Positions 35,424 through 44,478 of a stretch of DNA of 64,000 nt are shown here, one piece after another. Numbering within the stretch: the first letter of the stretch is position 1; each line of letters opens with the position of its first letter. Source of the DNA: Streptomyces viridiviolaceus (lineage in GTDB: Bacteria > Actinomycetota > Actinomycetes > Streptomycetales > Streptomycetaceae). Made by a program: the position numbers and the translations under genes. The notes beneath the pieces were generated by a model. The model saw only the letters and a program-made list of their open reading frames with translations. It searched no databases and was not told where the DNA came from. The stretch spans positions 1 through 64,000 of the forward strand of contig NZ_BMWA01000030.1 in the NCBI RefSeq assembly GCF_014650995.1. The letters run 5' to 3'.

Positions 35424-36548
35424 TCAGCAGCGCTCCACCACCATGGCACGGGAGACGCTTCTTCCCTCCGAACCAACAAGCAGCCCGCGCGCGCCTCCGG
35501 TCGCTTCGAGCGCGCCGAGCATGGAAACCAGGGCACGCATGCCGTCTGCCGCTGCGAGGCGGCCCATTGCCAGCGCCCCGCCCCTCGGGTTCAGCAGATC
35601 GGGCATCACCTTGAACTCGGCCTGCCAGGCCAGCACGGTAGACGCGTAGGTCTCCGGTATCTCAAAGTGGTCGATCTGATCCACTGATCCCGCATACGAC
35701 TGGAGCGCCGCTTTCGTCGCCGTAACAGGCGGTCCCGCCACCCCGAGTATGGAGTCTTCCGGAGCTGCAGTCAGGGCGCGGAGGTGAGCCCGTGGGCGTA
35801 GCCGGAGCTCCCTTGCCCGCCGCGAGCTCATCATGAGCATCGCGCAGGCTCCAGCCGCAGGAGCCGCCGAGTTTCCGGTGGTCACGGACCAGCGGACCTC
35901 GGGATGCTGCAAGCCGAGAGTCGTGTCGTGGAAGGCCGGCTCGAGGTCAGCAAGACCTGCTCCACTGCGCAACTCGTCGCCCGTAACGATTTCCACTGTC
36001 CTTTCGTCTGCAGGAACGACAATCGGGACGATTTCCGGGGCGTAGTCACCGGCGATGGCGCACTCATAGGATCTCTCACATGAGCGTGCCGCATACTCGT
36101 CGAGGTCGTCGCGTGACAGCTTCCAGCGAGCAGCGACGAGCTCAGCCGCAAGTCCGCGCTGAATTTCACCGGAGAGCATTGCACCATCGGCACGCGAATT
36201 GCGTGCATCGATATCGTTGACGCTTACGACGAGCGCAACCGCTCCAGGGTCCTCCTGTATCCACTGCAACGCAGACTGTGCCGCCTCCATGCTGGATCCG
36301 CTCTGGTAGACGATAGCGTCGTCGCGTATCTCGGAAAGGGACCGGCAGAGATCCGATCGGAGCTGCTTGAGGCTAGCGCCTGCACCGAACGTTCCGCCGA
36401 TGGCCGCAGGCTCGAGCCGTACCCTCCGCAGAAGACCTGCTGTGGTCTGCGCAAGCAGGCCACCGACGTGATTACCGGCTCCTCTGCCGCGGCGGTGAAC
36501 TTGCGCGAGTGGCGACCGGACTGCATCGACAATTACGACGTCATGCAT
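35424..36548 (-). CDS. Thiolase-fold protein lacking catalytic residues
   Basis: 374 residues, slightly shorter than thiolases (about 390). The fold is clear: MHDVVIVDAVRSPLAQVHRR at the start, NSAAPAAGACAMLMMS, FEIPETYASTVLAWQAEF and NPRGGALAMGR. The usual nucleophile Cys aligns with Ser83 in YQSGSSMEAA, the His of GHP is Arg (MGR), and the C-terminal Cys of CIGGG is replaced (LLVGSEG). It therefore cannot run the normal Claisen or thiolysis reaction. It may be a scaffold, like SCP2-type or DUF35-partner thiolases, or have a new activity. Its promoter carries the shared motif. Confidence 0.8.
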   Translation of the reverse strand: MHDVVIVDAVRSPLAQVHRRGRGAGNHVGGLLAQTTAGLLRRVRLEPAAIGGTFGAGASLKQLRSDLCRSLSEIRDDAIVYQSGSSMEAAQSALQWIQEDPGAVALVVSVNDIDARNSRADGAMLSGEIQRGLAAELVAARWKLSRDDLDEYAARSCERSYECAIAGDYAPEIVPIVVPADERTVEIVTGDELRSGAGLADLEPAFHDTTLGLQHPEVRWSVTTGNSAAPAAGACAMLMMSSRRARELRLRPRAHLRALTAAPEDSILGVAGPPVTATKAALQSYAGSVDQIDHFEIPETYASTVLAWQAEFKVMPDLLNPRGGALAMGRLAAADGMRALVSMLGALEATGGARGLLVGSEGRSVSRAMVVERC

Positions 36549-36676
36549 TTCGACTCCTAGGGGCCCGTCCCTAAGACGATCGATCTTTCGGGATCTCGGA
36601 TATGAGCCGTCGCCTCTGGCGTTGCGCCTCGCCGCTTCTCGCAGGCGGGGCCTACGCCGGAAGACCCAGACCGTAG

Positions 36677-36708
36677 TCCATCTAAACTATCTAAATAGTT
36701 TGCGTCAA
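36677..36708 (-). promoter_or_regulatory. Shared-motif promoter of thiolase homologue (site f)
   Basis: Read leftward: TTGACG, 17 bases, TTAGAT. Between the boxes lies an exact palindrome, AAACTAT-CTAA-ATAGTTT (36684-36701), the most symmetrical version of the motif found at the other sites. Confidence 0.7.
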
Positions 36709-37148
36709 CCCTCTGTCGCCCACGTTTTGGGAGTCGGAGAGCCAGGTGCCAGGCCGGCAGGCCCGACTCCGACACCCCCATCCGGCTGTCACGGCCGCGG
36801 CCGCCCCTCAGTCGGCCCGCCAGAGGGGCGGGTCGCCGATGAGGCGGCGCAGTCAGTCGCCTCTGGCCTGACAGTGACGCGGGGTGGGCCGGTGATTAGG
36901 CACATGCTGCCGGCGGCACGGGGCCGACGGCCGTCGGGAATCGGGGTCCACGACCGCAGCCCGACGGACATCCGGGTCCAACCATTGCTTATCGCAGAAA
37001 CCGGCGTTCTGCCCGGGGAGTTGACTCCGCCGTCTCGACGCACATTGCTCCGCGCAGCCTGTGGGAGTTCACCGGGCGGGGCCAACGCGCATGTCGCATG
37101 TCAGGTGCGTACCGTCCCGGCGCCGACGGGAGCCTCGGTTCCCTATGA
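36709..37148. other. No gene recognised
   Basis: About 440 bases between the thiolase promoter and doxX stop. Long open frames exist but look non-coding. No repeat or RNA recognised. Confidence 0.35.
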
Positions 37149-37670
37149 TCAGGTCACGGGTTGTTCAGCCGCAGGCCGGTCAGGGCGTCGCGCCGCGACG
37201 ATAACAACGCACGCGCCCGTCAGGCCGACAACGGCCGATCCGATCGCCCAGGGGATACCGTGGAAGGCTACCCCCAGGACGTGGTCTAGCGACCATCGCC
37301 CAGGTCCGGTGGACGCTACGGCCGTCGCCGTCAGCCCCACAACGGCGACGTATTCCCATCCACCCTTGAAGACGAAGAAGCCCTTGCCACGATGGTCGGT
37401 GAACGCGGCAACAGCCATGAGCCCGACGAAACCCGCAGAGGTCAGCGGCTGCAAGAGGCCGGCGCACATCAAGAGCCCAGCTCCCAGCTCTGTGGTGGTC
37501 GCCAGATAGGCATGGAGCCGCCCAGGGTGGAGGCCGATCGATGCGAACCAGTTGGCCGTGCCGGTCAGACCGCCAGGTCCAAGGATCTTGTTGAGTGCAT
37601 GAATGACGAGCATCCCCCCAAGGGTGACCCGCACGATCAAGATGCCGAAATCTGTGGCCGAGGTGTCCAC
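37149..37670 (-). CDS. DoxX-family membrane protein
   Basis: 173 residues with four hydrophobic helices, starting ILIVRVTLGGMLVIHALNKI and including ELGAGLLMCAGLLQPLTSAG. DoxX/DoxD-like proteins are small quinone-linked membrane subunits or partners in oxidative-stress complexes. GTG-or-ATG start region has no strong site; the called ATG gives the usual family N-terminus. It has its own shared-motif promoter, tying it to folE, thiolase, Rieske and amidohydrolase genes. Confidence 0.85.
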   Translation of the reverse strand: MDTSATDFGILIVRVTLGGMLVIHALNKILGPGGLTGTANWFASIGLHPGRLHAYLATTTELGAGLLMCAGLLQPLTSAGFVGLMAVAAFTDHRGKGFFVFKGGWEYVAVVGLTATAVASTGPGRWSLDHVLGVAFHGIPWAIGSAVVGLTGACVVIVAARRPDRPAAEQPVT

Positions 37671-37831
37671 ACCGCTCCCTGCTGCTTTTCCGGGGGACTT
37701 GAGGCTGACTGATGTCTGGACATGGCCTCTCGCCGCTCAGGCGCAGACCGTTGAACAAGGGGATCGCCCGACTCAACCGACACGGGCAGGACCGCCGGAC
37801 ATCAGCGCTGTAGGCTGGGCAGTATCTGCTG

Positions 37832-37863
37832 TTCATTTAAATAGTTTTCAGCCAAGAGGTCAA
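37832..37863 (-). promoter_or_regulatory. Shared-motif promoter of doxX (site c)
   Basis: Read leftward: TTGACC, 17 bases, TTAAAT within AACTATTTAAATGAAC. It is a close match to the folE site. Confidence 0.7.
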
Positions 37864-38000
37864 CGGCGTCGCCCGCGACGACGGTCCACTTCATGAGGAC
37901 CGATGGACTTCAACGGGACAACAGCGGTCCAGCCCGACCCGGGGGTCGGAGCGCCTCTTGCTCAGCTCTTGGACACCTGCACCGAATCCACCTCTCCCGA

Positions 38001-38041
38001 TTTATTACAGCACTGGACAATCGTGTACTGTCGTAACAGTG
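38001..38041. promoter_or_regulatory. MarR-type operator/promoter
   Basis: TTATTACAGCACTGGACAAT followed by CGTGTACTGTCGTAAC runs up to the GTG start. The 53138-53176 site before another MarR gene shares TACAGCRCTGGACAATC and the TGTA...GTAA end. The ends are partly inverted. It probably binds the MarR protein encoded immediately downstream, and the message would be leaderless or nearly so. Confidence 0.55.
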
Positions 38042-38548
38042 ACAAGGGACGACGAATACGAATGGCTCAGCCCTGAGGAGCTACGGGTCTTCCGCGCCTT
38101 CAACAGAACCTGGGAGGCGGTGACGGCCTGCCTTGACACCGACCTGGAGAACGAAGTGGGCCTGCCACGCAGCTACTTCGACATCCTCTGGCGCCTGCGT
38201 CGAGCCCCCGGCCAGTCCTTGCGGATGAGTCGGCTGGCGGAGATCACGCACTCCAAAGCAAGCCGGATCACACATGCCGTCGGCCGCCTTGAGAAGGCTG
38301 GCCTGGTACGCCGGGAAGTACCCGAAGGCGACCGGCGCGGCTGGCTGGCGGTGCTGACCGAGGAGGGGCTGGAGCGGGTGGAGCAGGCCGCGCCCGTGTA
38401 CGCGCGCAGCGTTCGAGAGCATGTCCTCGGCCCGCTCACTGCGGAGATGCGCGACCAGCTCACCGTTATCGGCGAGACCGTACTCGCCCATCTTGAACCA
38501 GGGGCGCTCACGGAGGCGAACGGCAAGGGCGAAGGCACCACGCCGTGA
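38039..38548 (+). CDS. MarR-family transcriptional regulator (paralogue 1)
   Basis: 169 residues from GTG at 38039. The winged helix shows SYFDILWRLRRAPGQSLRMS, KASRITHAVGRLEKAGLVRR and DRRGWLAVLTEEG, standard MarR. Two paralogues follow in the window: 41342-41827 (intact) and 53180-53685 (broken). It is next to a degenerate stretch and then the P450 gene, which it may control. Effector unknown, probably a phenolic or other small lipophilic compound. Confidence 0.9.
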   Translation: MTRDDEYEWLSPEELRVFRAFNRTWEAVTACLDTDLENEVGLPRSYFDILWRLRRAPGQSLRMSRLAEITHSKASRITHAVGRLEKAGLVRREVPEGDRRGWLAVLTEEGLERVEQAAPVYARSVREHVLGPLTAEMRDQLTVIGETVLAHLEPGALTEANGKGEGTTP

Positions 38549-39001
38549 CATCGCCGCCTTTGACCCTCCGGACCACAACTTGGCCGTCGCCCTGATGGGG
38601 CAGGTACGTACCGAGATCCACGCCAACACGGCCAGAGGCATGGTTCCTGATCGTGTACTTTCCCACTCCCGCCGAGCCATCGACGATCTCGGCCCCGCTC
38701 ATGAGCTGTCTCTACGCCCACCTCGACTTCGCCCGCGACCGGAGTGGTCCTGGCCACCGCCGGACACCCGCTGCCGCTTCTCTGCCTGCCGGACGGTGAC
38801 ACCGACCTCGCGCATGCCGGCGCCAGGCCATCGATCCGAAGGCCGAATTCCACTTGCTTGAAGTACCGTTCATCCCTGGGCTGATGCTCGTCGTTCCACG
38901 CCCGGGTCTCGCCCGTCCTCGGCACGTGGCCTTCCGACGATCCTGGTGATGCCGCGCACATGCCCGCGGTGGCAAGGGCGGTCGCGTGTTAGCGTCCGCG
39001 G
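38549..39001. other. Degenerate region between MarR and P450 genes
   Basis: Pieces such as FPTPAEPSTISAPLMSCLYA occur in broken frames, suggesting a decayed gene, but no family was recognised. The last 56 bases (38946 onward) are duplicated at 23649 and hold the P450 promoter. Confidence 0.4.
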
Positions 39002-40399
39002 GTGACCAGACCGGCCCTGGAGGCGCCTGCGCCCGGTACCGGAGTCCGCACCGCAGGCCCGTGCGGCCCCACGACCGGACCCGTACCGCCGGACGCCCCC
39101 GACCCACTCGCTCTGCTCAATCTGTTCGGCGACGGCTTCATCCGCGACCCCTACCCCTGGCTGGACGCGCTGCGCGCCCAGGCCCCCGTGCACTACGACC
39201 CCAGGACCGGACTGTGGTTGATCAGCCGGCACTGGGACATCCGCCGTGTGCTGCTCGACCCGGCCGCCTTCCGACCGGATAATGCTCAGCAGGCCGTCAC
39301 CCGGCTGCCCATGGCGGTGCTGCGGGTGCTCGCCCGGGCGGGCTTCCAGCTCCCGCCGGCGCTCGCCAACAACGGCGCGCCCAGCCACTCAGGTCTGCGC
39401 AGGGTGGTCACCCGGTTCTTCAACGCCCGGTGCGTCGCAGCGGCTGTGCCGGTGATCGAGCGCATCGCCGACGAGCTGCTCGCCGTGACGAGTGCGCACA
39501 TCGACGCCGAAGGTGAAGGCGACCTGTTCACGACGTTCGCCCAGGTCCTTCCCTGCCGGGTGCTGATGGAGCTGCTGGGCATCGAGGACGTCGATCCAGC
39601 CACCCTGATCCGCTGGAGCGACGCCTCGTTGGAGCTGTTCTGGGGCCGGCCGAACCCGGACCGGCAGCTGGAACTGGCGGAGCTGGTCGGTGAGTTCCAC
39701 CAGTGGCTGAGCGCGACGGTGTCGGGCGGAGCGGCAGCCTCGGGCTCCTTCGTGGGCGCACTCGCACGGCATCGTCTCCCTGACGGGACACCGTTGGATC
39801 ACGGGACGACGGTCAGCGTGTGCTTCTTCGTCCTGATCGCCGGACAGTCGACCACCGGACAGCTCATCGCCACCGTGCTCCGCCAGGCTCTCGCCCATCC
39901 CGGGCTGTGGCCGAACCTCGCTCAGCAGACGGGCCTGGCGGGGGCCTGGGTCGAGGAGGTCCTGCGGCGCGAGCCGCCGGTCACCACCTGGCGGCGGGTC
40001 ACGGCGCGACAGGTGGAACTCGGCGGGGCGAAGCTGCCCGCCGGCGCACCATTGCTGCTCATGCTTCTGGGCAGCGGCTCGGACCCGGAGGTCTTCGCCG
40101 AACCGGACAGCATGTGCCCACACCGGCCGAACGTCCGCCACCACCTGGCGTTCGGCGCGGGCCGCCACCGCTGTCCAGGAGCGTCGTTGGCGCGTACCGA
40201 GGCGGCGGTGGCCCTGCGGGCCGCGGCTCGTAGGCTGCCGCAGGTACGGCTGGCCGAGGAAGACGGGGAGCGGCCCATGCTGGGCCTGCTGTCCTTCCGG
40301 GCGCCGCTGCGGGTGACGGTGGTCGGAGAGCAGACAATCGACGGATTCCGCCCCGCGACGACGGCGCCCACCCGTCGAACTCCGAACCTCCAGGGCTAG
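39002..40399 (+). CDS. Cytochrome P450
   Basis: 465 residues. Haem-binding loop FGAGRHRCPG with Cys391, ExxR at 319-322 (EVLR), and an I-helix AGQSTT at 280-285 where the usual acidic residue before Thr is Ser. The N-terminus is an extended Pro/Ala-rich segment without a membrane anchor, so it is a soluble bacterial P450. It needs a ferredoxin and reductase; none is adjacent, though a Rieske protein is at 43 kb. GTG start. Its promoter and first codons are duplicated at 23.6 kb. Substrate unknown. Confidence 0.9.
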   Translation: MTRPALEAPAPGTGVRTAGPCGPTTGPVPPDAPDPLALLNLFGDGFIRDPYPWLDALRAQAPVHYDPRTGLWLISRHWDIRRVLLDPAAFRPDNAQQAVTRLPMAVLRVLARAGFQLPPALANNGAPSHSGLRRVVTRFFNARCVAAAVPVIERIADELLAVTSAHIDAEGEGDLFTTFAQVLPCRVLMELLGIEDVDPATLIRWSDASLELFWGRPNPDRQLELAELVGEFHQWLSATVSGGAAASGSFVGALARHRLPDGTPLDHGTTVSVCFFVLIAGQSTTGQLIATVLRQALAHPGLWPNLAQQTGLAGAWVEEVLRREPPVTTWRRVTARQVELGGAKLPAGAPLLLMLLGSGSDPEVFAEPDSMCPHRPNVRHHLAFGAGRHRCPGASLARTEAAVALRAAARRLPQVRLAEEDGERPMLGLLSFRAPLRVTVVGEQTIDGFRPATTAPTRRTPNLQG

Positions 40400-40429
40400 C
40401 TAGCCGACTGCTAAGGCACCTCTTGTCGA

Positions 40430-41230
40430 CCGTGAGGTGAGCCAGATGAGTGTGCCAGCCAGGGTGATGGAGGTATCGCTGGGGCTGTCTCTCTACCAGG
40501 CTGGAGAGACCTGCGTGCGCCGACAGGTGGCGATGGCACGTCATGGCTTGAGGCAGTGGAAGCATCGCTCGACGACCGTGCGGCACCGGTAAACGGTCTT
40601 GTCGAAGCCGCACCAACGTTCGCGGCGTCGTGCCCGGACCGCGAGTTGGTCGACTCACCCGGGGATCGTTGCCTTCGTGCCGCCTCGCCTCAGGTATGCG
40701 CGGAATCAGCGTAGCCATCGTCGGTCACAACTCGGTCTGGCCACAGTCTCGGATGCCCCAGCACCACAGGTACTCGTGGCATGGACCGTTGCAGTGCGCC
40801 TTGCCTGCGGTGAGGCTGTCGGGTTTCCTGCGGGGCCTGGCCGGCCCGTCCGCGGGACGCGGAAACTTCTCATGCACCGACTTGACCTGTGTGCAGTCCG
40901 GCCCGCTGACCTGGTGTTACAACCAGGGAGGGCGGCCGGCAGCGGCCGTCCGCGCTCAGGCGGAGCTTGGTGGAGGACCCGCCTCGTGAGTGGCCAAGGC
41001 CCTCGCCTCCCGCACCGCGTCCACCAGTGGCGGGCCCCTTGATGGAACAGCATGTCCATACTCTGTGCCTGCCGGCCGTGGGAATCGGTGGGAGTGTTCA
41101 TGACGCCTGGAGACGTGTCACACGGTCCACACGGGGCACTCGCCGTCTTGTCGCCCGTCGCCGCGACCGCAGTTCCCGACCCCTTGAGAGTGTGGTCAGC
41201 CAGCAGCGCGAGCCGGGAATCGTCTATCAA
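40430..41230 (-). pseudogene. IS5-family transposase, degenerate
   Basis: Leftward reading in several frames gives GTAVAATGDKTASAPCGP-type debris, GAGASETVARPSCDRRWLR, FDKTVYRCRTVVERCFHCLK and a broken tail ending in a HLAHL-like segment. YRCRTVVERCFxxLKxWR is the signature end of IS5-group transposases. Many frameshifts and stops; inactive. Upstream to 41341 nothing else is recognised. Confidence 0.65.
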
Positions 41231-41341
41231 GCAAACGGCCGCGCCTCTCGGTGCTGCATGGCGATCGGCGCAAGGATGACGTCCGCAGAAGGCGTGGAAG
41301 ACCCCAACGTCGGGCTCAGAGGCATCTTCCCACCCAGCTAC

Positions 41342-41827
41342 TCAAGATCCGCTGTCGGCATCGACAGGCGCCGCCGCGTTGACATGTATGAGGAGCATTT
41401 CGCCGATATTCGTGAGCTGGTCACGCATCAAGGGCGGGAGAACGTTCAGGAAGTGCCTGCGGACACTCTCCGCAAAGCACGGTGCCGCATGCTCCGCCGT
41501 CTGCATCCCCTCGTCGGTCAGGATTGCGAGCCATCCACGCCGGTCTTCCAGCGACACCTCACGCCGCACAAGACCAGCAGCCTCTAGCCGCCCGACGGCA
41601 TGGGTGATGCGGCTTGCCTTGGACTCGGTTGCATCAGCCAAGTCGCTCATTCGGAGCGCGCGTCCCGGAGCCCGCCTCAGACGCCAGAGGACTTCGATGT
41701 AGGTGTACGGAAGCCCAATGTCGTGCTGCATATCGCGTTCGACTTGAGCCATCAGCGCCCTGGAGGCTCGGTTGAAGGCTCGGAAAACTCTAAGTTCATC
41801 GTAACTGAGCCAAGCTGGGTCACCCAT
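41342..41827 (-). CDS. MarR-family transcriptional regulator (paralogue 2)
   Basis: 161 residues from ATG at 41827 (MGDPAWLSYDELRVFRAFNR), chosen by alignment with paralogue 1; the frame is open 16 codons further. Winged helix: YTYIEVLWRLRRAPGRALRM, KASRITHAVGRLEAAGLVRR, DRRGWLAILTDEG. AT-rich GAATATATTG just upstream is the likely -10 region. It stands alone between IS5 debris and the HpcH aldolase gene. Target unknown. Confidence 0.88.
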   Translation of the reverse strand: MGDPAWLSYDELRVFRAFNRASRALMAQVERDMQHDIGLPYTYIEVLWRLRRAPGRALRMSDLADATESKASRITHAVGRLEAAGLVRREVSLEDRRGWLAILTDEGMQTAEHAAPCFAESVRRHFLNVLPPLMRDQLTNIGEMLLIHVNAAAPVDADSGS

Positions 41828-42080
41828 GGGCGGGAACGTAGCCCAGACGACCCAACTCCGCAATATATTCGTCACGCCGACTTCATGTACGCAAGGCGAC
41901 CCGCCAGGGCCGCTCGCAAAGCTGCAAGGAAGCGGATGACACTCAGAGGATTACCCGTCAACTCTTGCAGAAGCTTGCGGCCCGGATTGCCGGCGCTGCT
42001 CCATCACCCACCGAAGCCGACCTGCAGCCAAAAATTGCTCGACAAAGAAAGCCGACACGTGGGCAGTAGCGCCGTCGTGC

Positions 42081-42869
42081 CTACTCGCTTGGTCCTCCGT
42101 GAACGACAGCAGCGGCCTCTCTTACTCCACGACGTATGAAGGCGAATACGCCACCGTGCACGATCAGCTGGGCACCCTTGGAGACTTCCTCACTGATTTT
42201 CTCCAGGTCTGGCTGGAAGGTCCCAAAGGCGATACCACGTTCCAAGCAGCGGGTTCTGACTTCGGCCTCGGCGTCCGCGATCAGCGGGTGATCCCGGTTA
42301 CCCAACACTCCGTAGCCCTGCGCAAGATCCTGATAGCCCATCACGACCAGGCCGATGCCGGGCATGAGCATGCCGTCCAGGTTCTCCACTGCCTCAGGCG
42401 TCTCCACAACCAAAGCCAGCAGCATCTGATCGTTGGCCCAGGCTGTGGCTGCGGGAACGTCCGTGACTTCTTGGTAGTTGACGCCGGCACCACCGACCAC
42501 AGCCACCCCGCGGCGGCCACGGGGATGGTACAGCGACAGTTCCAGAAGTTGCTCGACCTCAGCCGGCCTACGCAGGCGCGGGATCAGCAGTGACTGACAG
42601 CCGCAGTCCAAGAGGCGAGTGATCCATGCATAGTCGACCTGCGGCGGGCGGACGATCGGCGTGATACCCGCGGCGTGGGCGTGTGCGATCAGGTCACTGA
42701 CCGTTTCTAGGTTGTGCGGGTTGTGCTCGAGATCGATGAACACAGAGTCCGCGCCCGCGGCCGCCATGGCGTACACCATCCCCGCGTCCCGGGCTTCATT
42801 GAAGCTGCAGCCTAGGGCGGTGGCTCCGCGCTCCAGTATCTTCTTCAGCCTGTTCTCGCGCAGATGCAT
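42081..42869 (-). CDS. HpcH/HpaI-type aldolase
   Basis: 262 residues. TIM-barrel class II aldolase of the 4-hydroxy-2-oxoheptanedioate/2-dehydro-3-deoxy-galactarate group: GCSFNEARDAGMVYAMAAAG, DSVFIDLEHNPHN, QSLLIPRLRR, VETPEAVENLDGML and VVMGYQDLAQGYG supply the metal-binding Glu and Asp and the pyruvate-binding face. It splits a 4-hydroxy-2-oxoacid to pyruvate plus an aldehyde, typically the end of a meta-cleavage pathway. It lies 215 bases after the Rieske gene on the same strand and may be read from that shared-motif promoter. Confidence 0.88.
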   Translation of the reverse strand: MHLRENRLKKILERGATALGCSFNEARDAGMVYAMAAAGADSVFIDLEHNPHNLETVSDLIAHAHAAGITPIVRPPQVDYAWITRLLDCGCQSLLIPRLRRPAEVEQLLELSLYHPRGRRGVAVVGGAGVNYQEVTDVPAATAWANDQMLLALVVETPEAVENLDGMLMPGIGLVVMGYQDLAQGYGVLGNRDHPLIADAEAEVRTRCLERGIAFGTFQPDLEKISEEVSKGAQLIVHGGVFAFIRRGVREAAAVVHGGPSE

Positions 42870-43083
42870 GGATGGGCCCCTTCCTTCAAGGTGATTGATC
42901 TTGTGAATTCCCGACCTCCGGCGCTGCCGGAGAGCTCACCGAAGGGGTGCGTCCGTCAATGCGAACTGCTGGCAGGGGTGAGAGCGGCATGGGGCCCTGC
43001 CAGGGTCGGGCCCTGCGAAGGTGAGGGCGGCGGAGCATGCCGCCACCCTCTGCCGGCCCCTCCGGACAGGGCTGGCGCAGCCA

Positions 43084-43470
43084 CTACATGCGGTCCAAGC
43101 AAAGGAGGCCGTCAGCCACCCACACTGGATAGCGGCGAAGCGCCGCACCACGAGAAGGCGGGTTTGTGCACTCACCGGTTTCCAGAGAGAAGGACCACCC
43201 GTGCGCCCGGCATGTGAGTTCTCCACCGGAGATCTCCGCATCATCGAGCGGGAGAAGGCGGTGTGGACAGTGACTCTCGACCGCATAAGGGCCACGTCGA
43301 GACCATAGGACCAAGATCCGTTCCCGGGGCGCTCGCAGCTCCAGAACGAGACGCTTGCGTTCCTTGAGCTGGCGCAGGCAGTCGATCGACACCACCTGGG
43401 CGCCGCGCTTCCCGCCCTGGACGGGATTGGCTGGTTGGGTGTGGTTCGACCCGGTGCTCGCGTCATCCAT
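43084..43470 (-). CDS. Rieske [2Fe-2S] protein
   Basis: 128 residues from ATG at 43470 (MDDASTGSNHTQPA); the frame opens 18 codons earlier. One Rieske domain with CPHRLLPLDDAEISGGELTC then RAHGWSF, giving the C-x-H ... C-x2-H cluster ligands. It lacks a catalytic oxygenase domain, so it is a ferredoxin-like electron carrier, as used by ring-hydroxylating oxygenases, or a nitrite-reductase-small-subunit relative. No oxygenase alpha subunit is in the window; the P450 at 39 kb is a possible partner. Driven by the shared-motif promoter. Confidence 0.88.
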   Translation of the reverse strand: MDDASTGSNHTQPANPVQGGKRGAQVVSIDCLRQLKERKRLVLELRAPRERILVLWSRRGPYAVESHCPHRLLPLDDAEISGGELTCRAHGWSFSLETGECTNPPSRGAALRRYPVWVADGLLCLDRM

Positions 43471-43544
43471 GAGCGTTGACCTCCCGGCAACCCCGGCTGG
43501 GGGCCGCGCTGCCCCGGTGTACAACCGGCCGGCGGTTCGACAAA

Positions 43545-43577
43545 TTCATCTGAATGGATAGACTATCTACCTGTCAA
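43545..43577 (-). promoter_or_regulatory. Shared-motif promoter of Rieske gene (site e)
   Basis: Read leftward: TTGACA, 18 bases, TCAGAT inside CCATTCAGATGAATTTG. Close to, and divergent from, GntR paralogue 2; GATAGACTATC at about 43557-43567 is an extra palindrome. Confidence 0.65.
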
Positions 43578-43688
43578 GGCCTTCAGGGGCCGGAATATGC
43601 AGTTCCCTTTCATCCGGACTGAATACCAGCCGCACCGCGATACCGGAGTATGCAATATGGATGCCACATACACGGCAGGATCCCTATC

Positions 43689-44372
43689 GTGAGAGTCGTA
43701 GGAAGAAAGACTGCGCGCCTGGTCGCAGGTCAAATCGTCCGAGATATTACCGCCGAAGGCCTGAATCGACTGCCTTCCGAGGCAGAACTGCTCAAGCGGT
43801 ATGGGGTCAGTCGTCCCTCACTCCGGGAAGCTCTCCGCGTTCTCGAAATGTACGGGGTAATCACGCTCCGCCCCGGCCCCGGAGGCGGAGCATTGGTTAA
43901 TCCGGTCGCCAGTCATCAGTTCGCGACCGCCTCATCCTTGTATTTCCATCTGCTCGGGCTCACTTTCCGCGACGTACTCACCACGAGACTTCGGCTTGAA
44001 CCGATGATGGCCAGAGTGGCGGCAGAGCAAGTGAAAGCCGGCAGGCAATGGGGGGGCAGGGAATCGTCGAGGGACCCAGAACTCACCGACGTCGGGTTCC
44101 ATTTCCATGTGGCTCGTTTCACAGGCGATCCCATCTTGCTGTTCTTCGCCGACGCACTGCGCAACATTTCCGTGGAAATCTCCAACGGCGAACGGGTTCC
44201 GCCGCAGGTGGACACCGACCTCGCTGTCTCACATGAGCATGTCGAGGCAGCTATCAAAATGGGTGATCCGGCCAGGGCTGAATCACTGATGCGCGAGCAT
44301 ATCAGCGAGTACGTCAGCATCCTCGAGACGGATTTCCCGTACCTTCTTGACCATGTCATTGAGTGGGGATAG
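43689..44372 (+). CDS. GntR-family regulator, FadR type (paralogue 2)
   Basis: 227 residues from GTG at 43689 (VRVVGRKTARLVAGQIVRDI), matching the N-terminus of paralogue 1. Winged helix LLKRYGVSRPSLREALRVLE and GVITLRPGPGGGALV; FCD-type domain FHFHVARFTGDPILLFFADA. Very similar to 29422-30120 from end to end, so one arose by duplication of the other. Divergent from the Rieske gene across a shared-motif promoter, which makes direct regulation of that promoter plausible. Less GC-rich than neighbours. Confidence 0.9.
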   Translation: MRVVGRKTARLVAGQIVRDITAEGLNRLPSEAELLKRYGVSRPSLREALRVLEMYGVITLRPGPGGGALVNPVASHQFATASSLYFHLLGLTFRDVLTTRLRLEPMMARVAAEQVKAGRQWGGRESSRDPELTDVGFHFHVARFTGDPILLFFADALRNISVEISNGERVPPQVDTDLAVSHEHVEAAIKMGDPARAESLMREHISEYVSILETDFPYLLDHVIEWG

Positions 44373-44478
44373 AGCGCACGAGCGGCCAGGGCGCGGAGCG
44401 ATAGATTTTTCCAGCAGTGCAACCCCGGGCGTTGGCGGATCGTCACAGGCGGTTTCGCCCGCGCCCAGCGTGCGGGCT

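Noticed and set aside
36622..37509. 295-codon rightward frame crossing the doxX region
   Set aside because: Antisense to doxX in its second half; Pro/Thr/Arg-rich with no motif.
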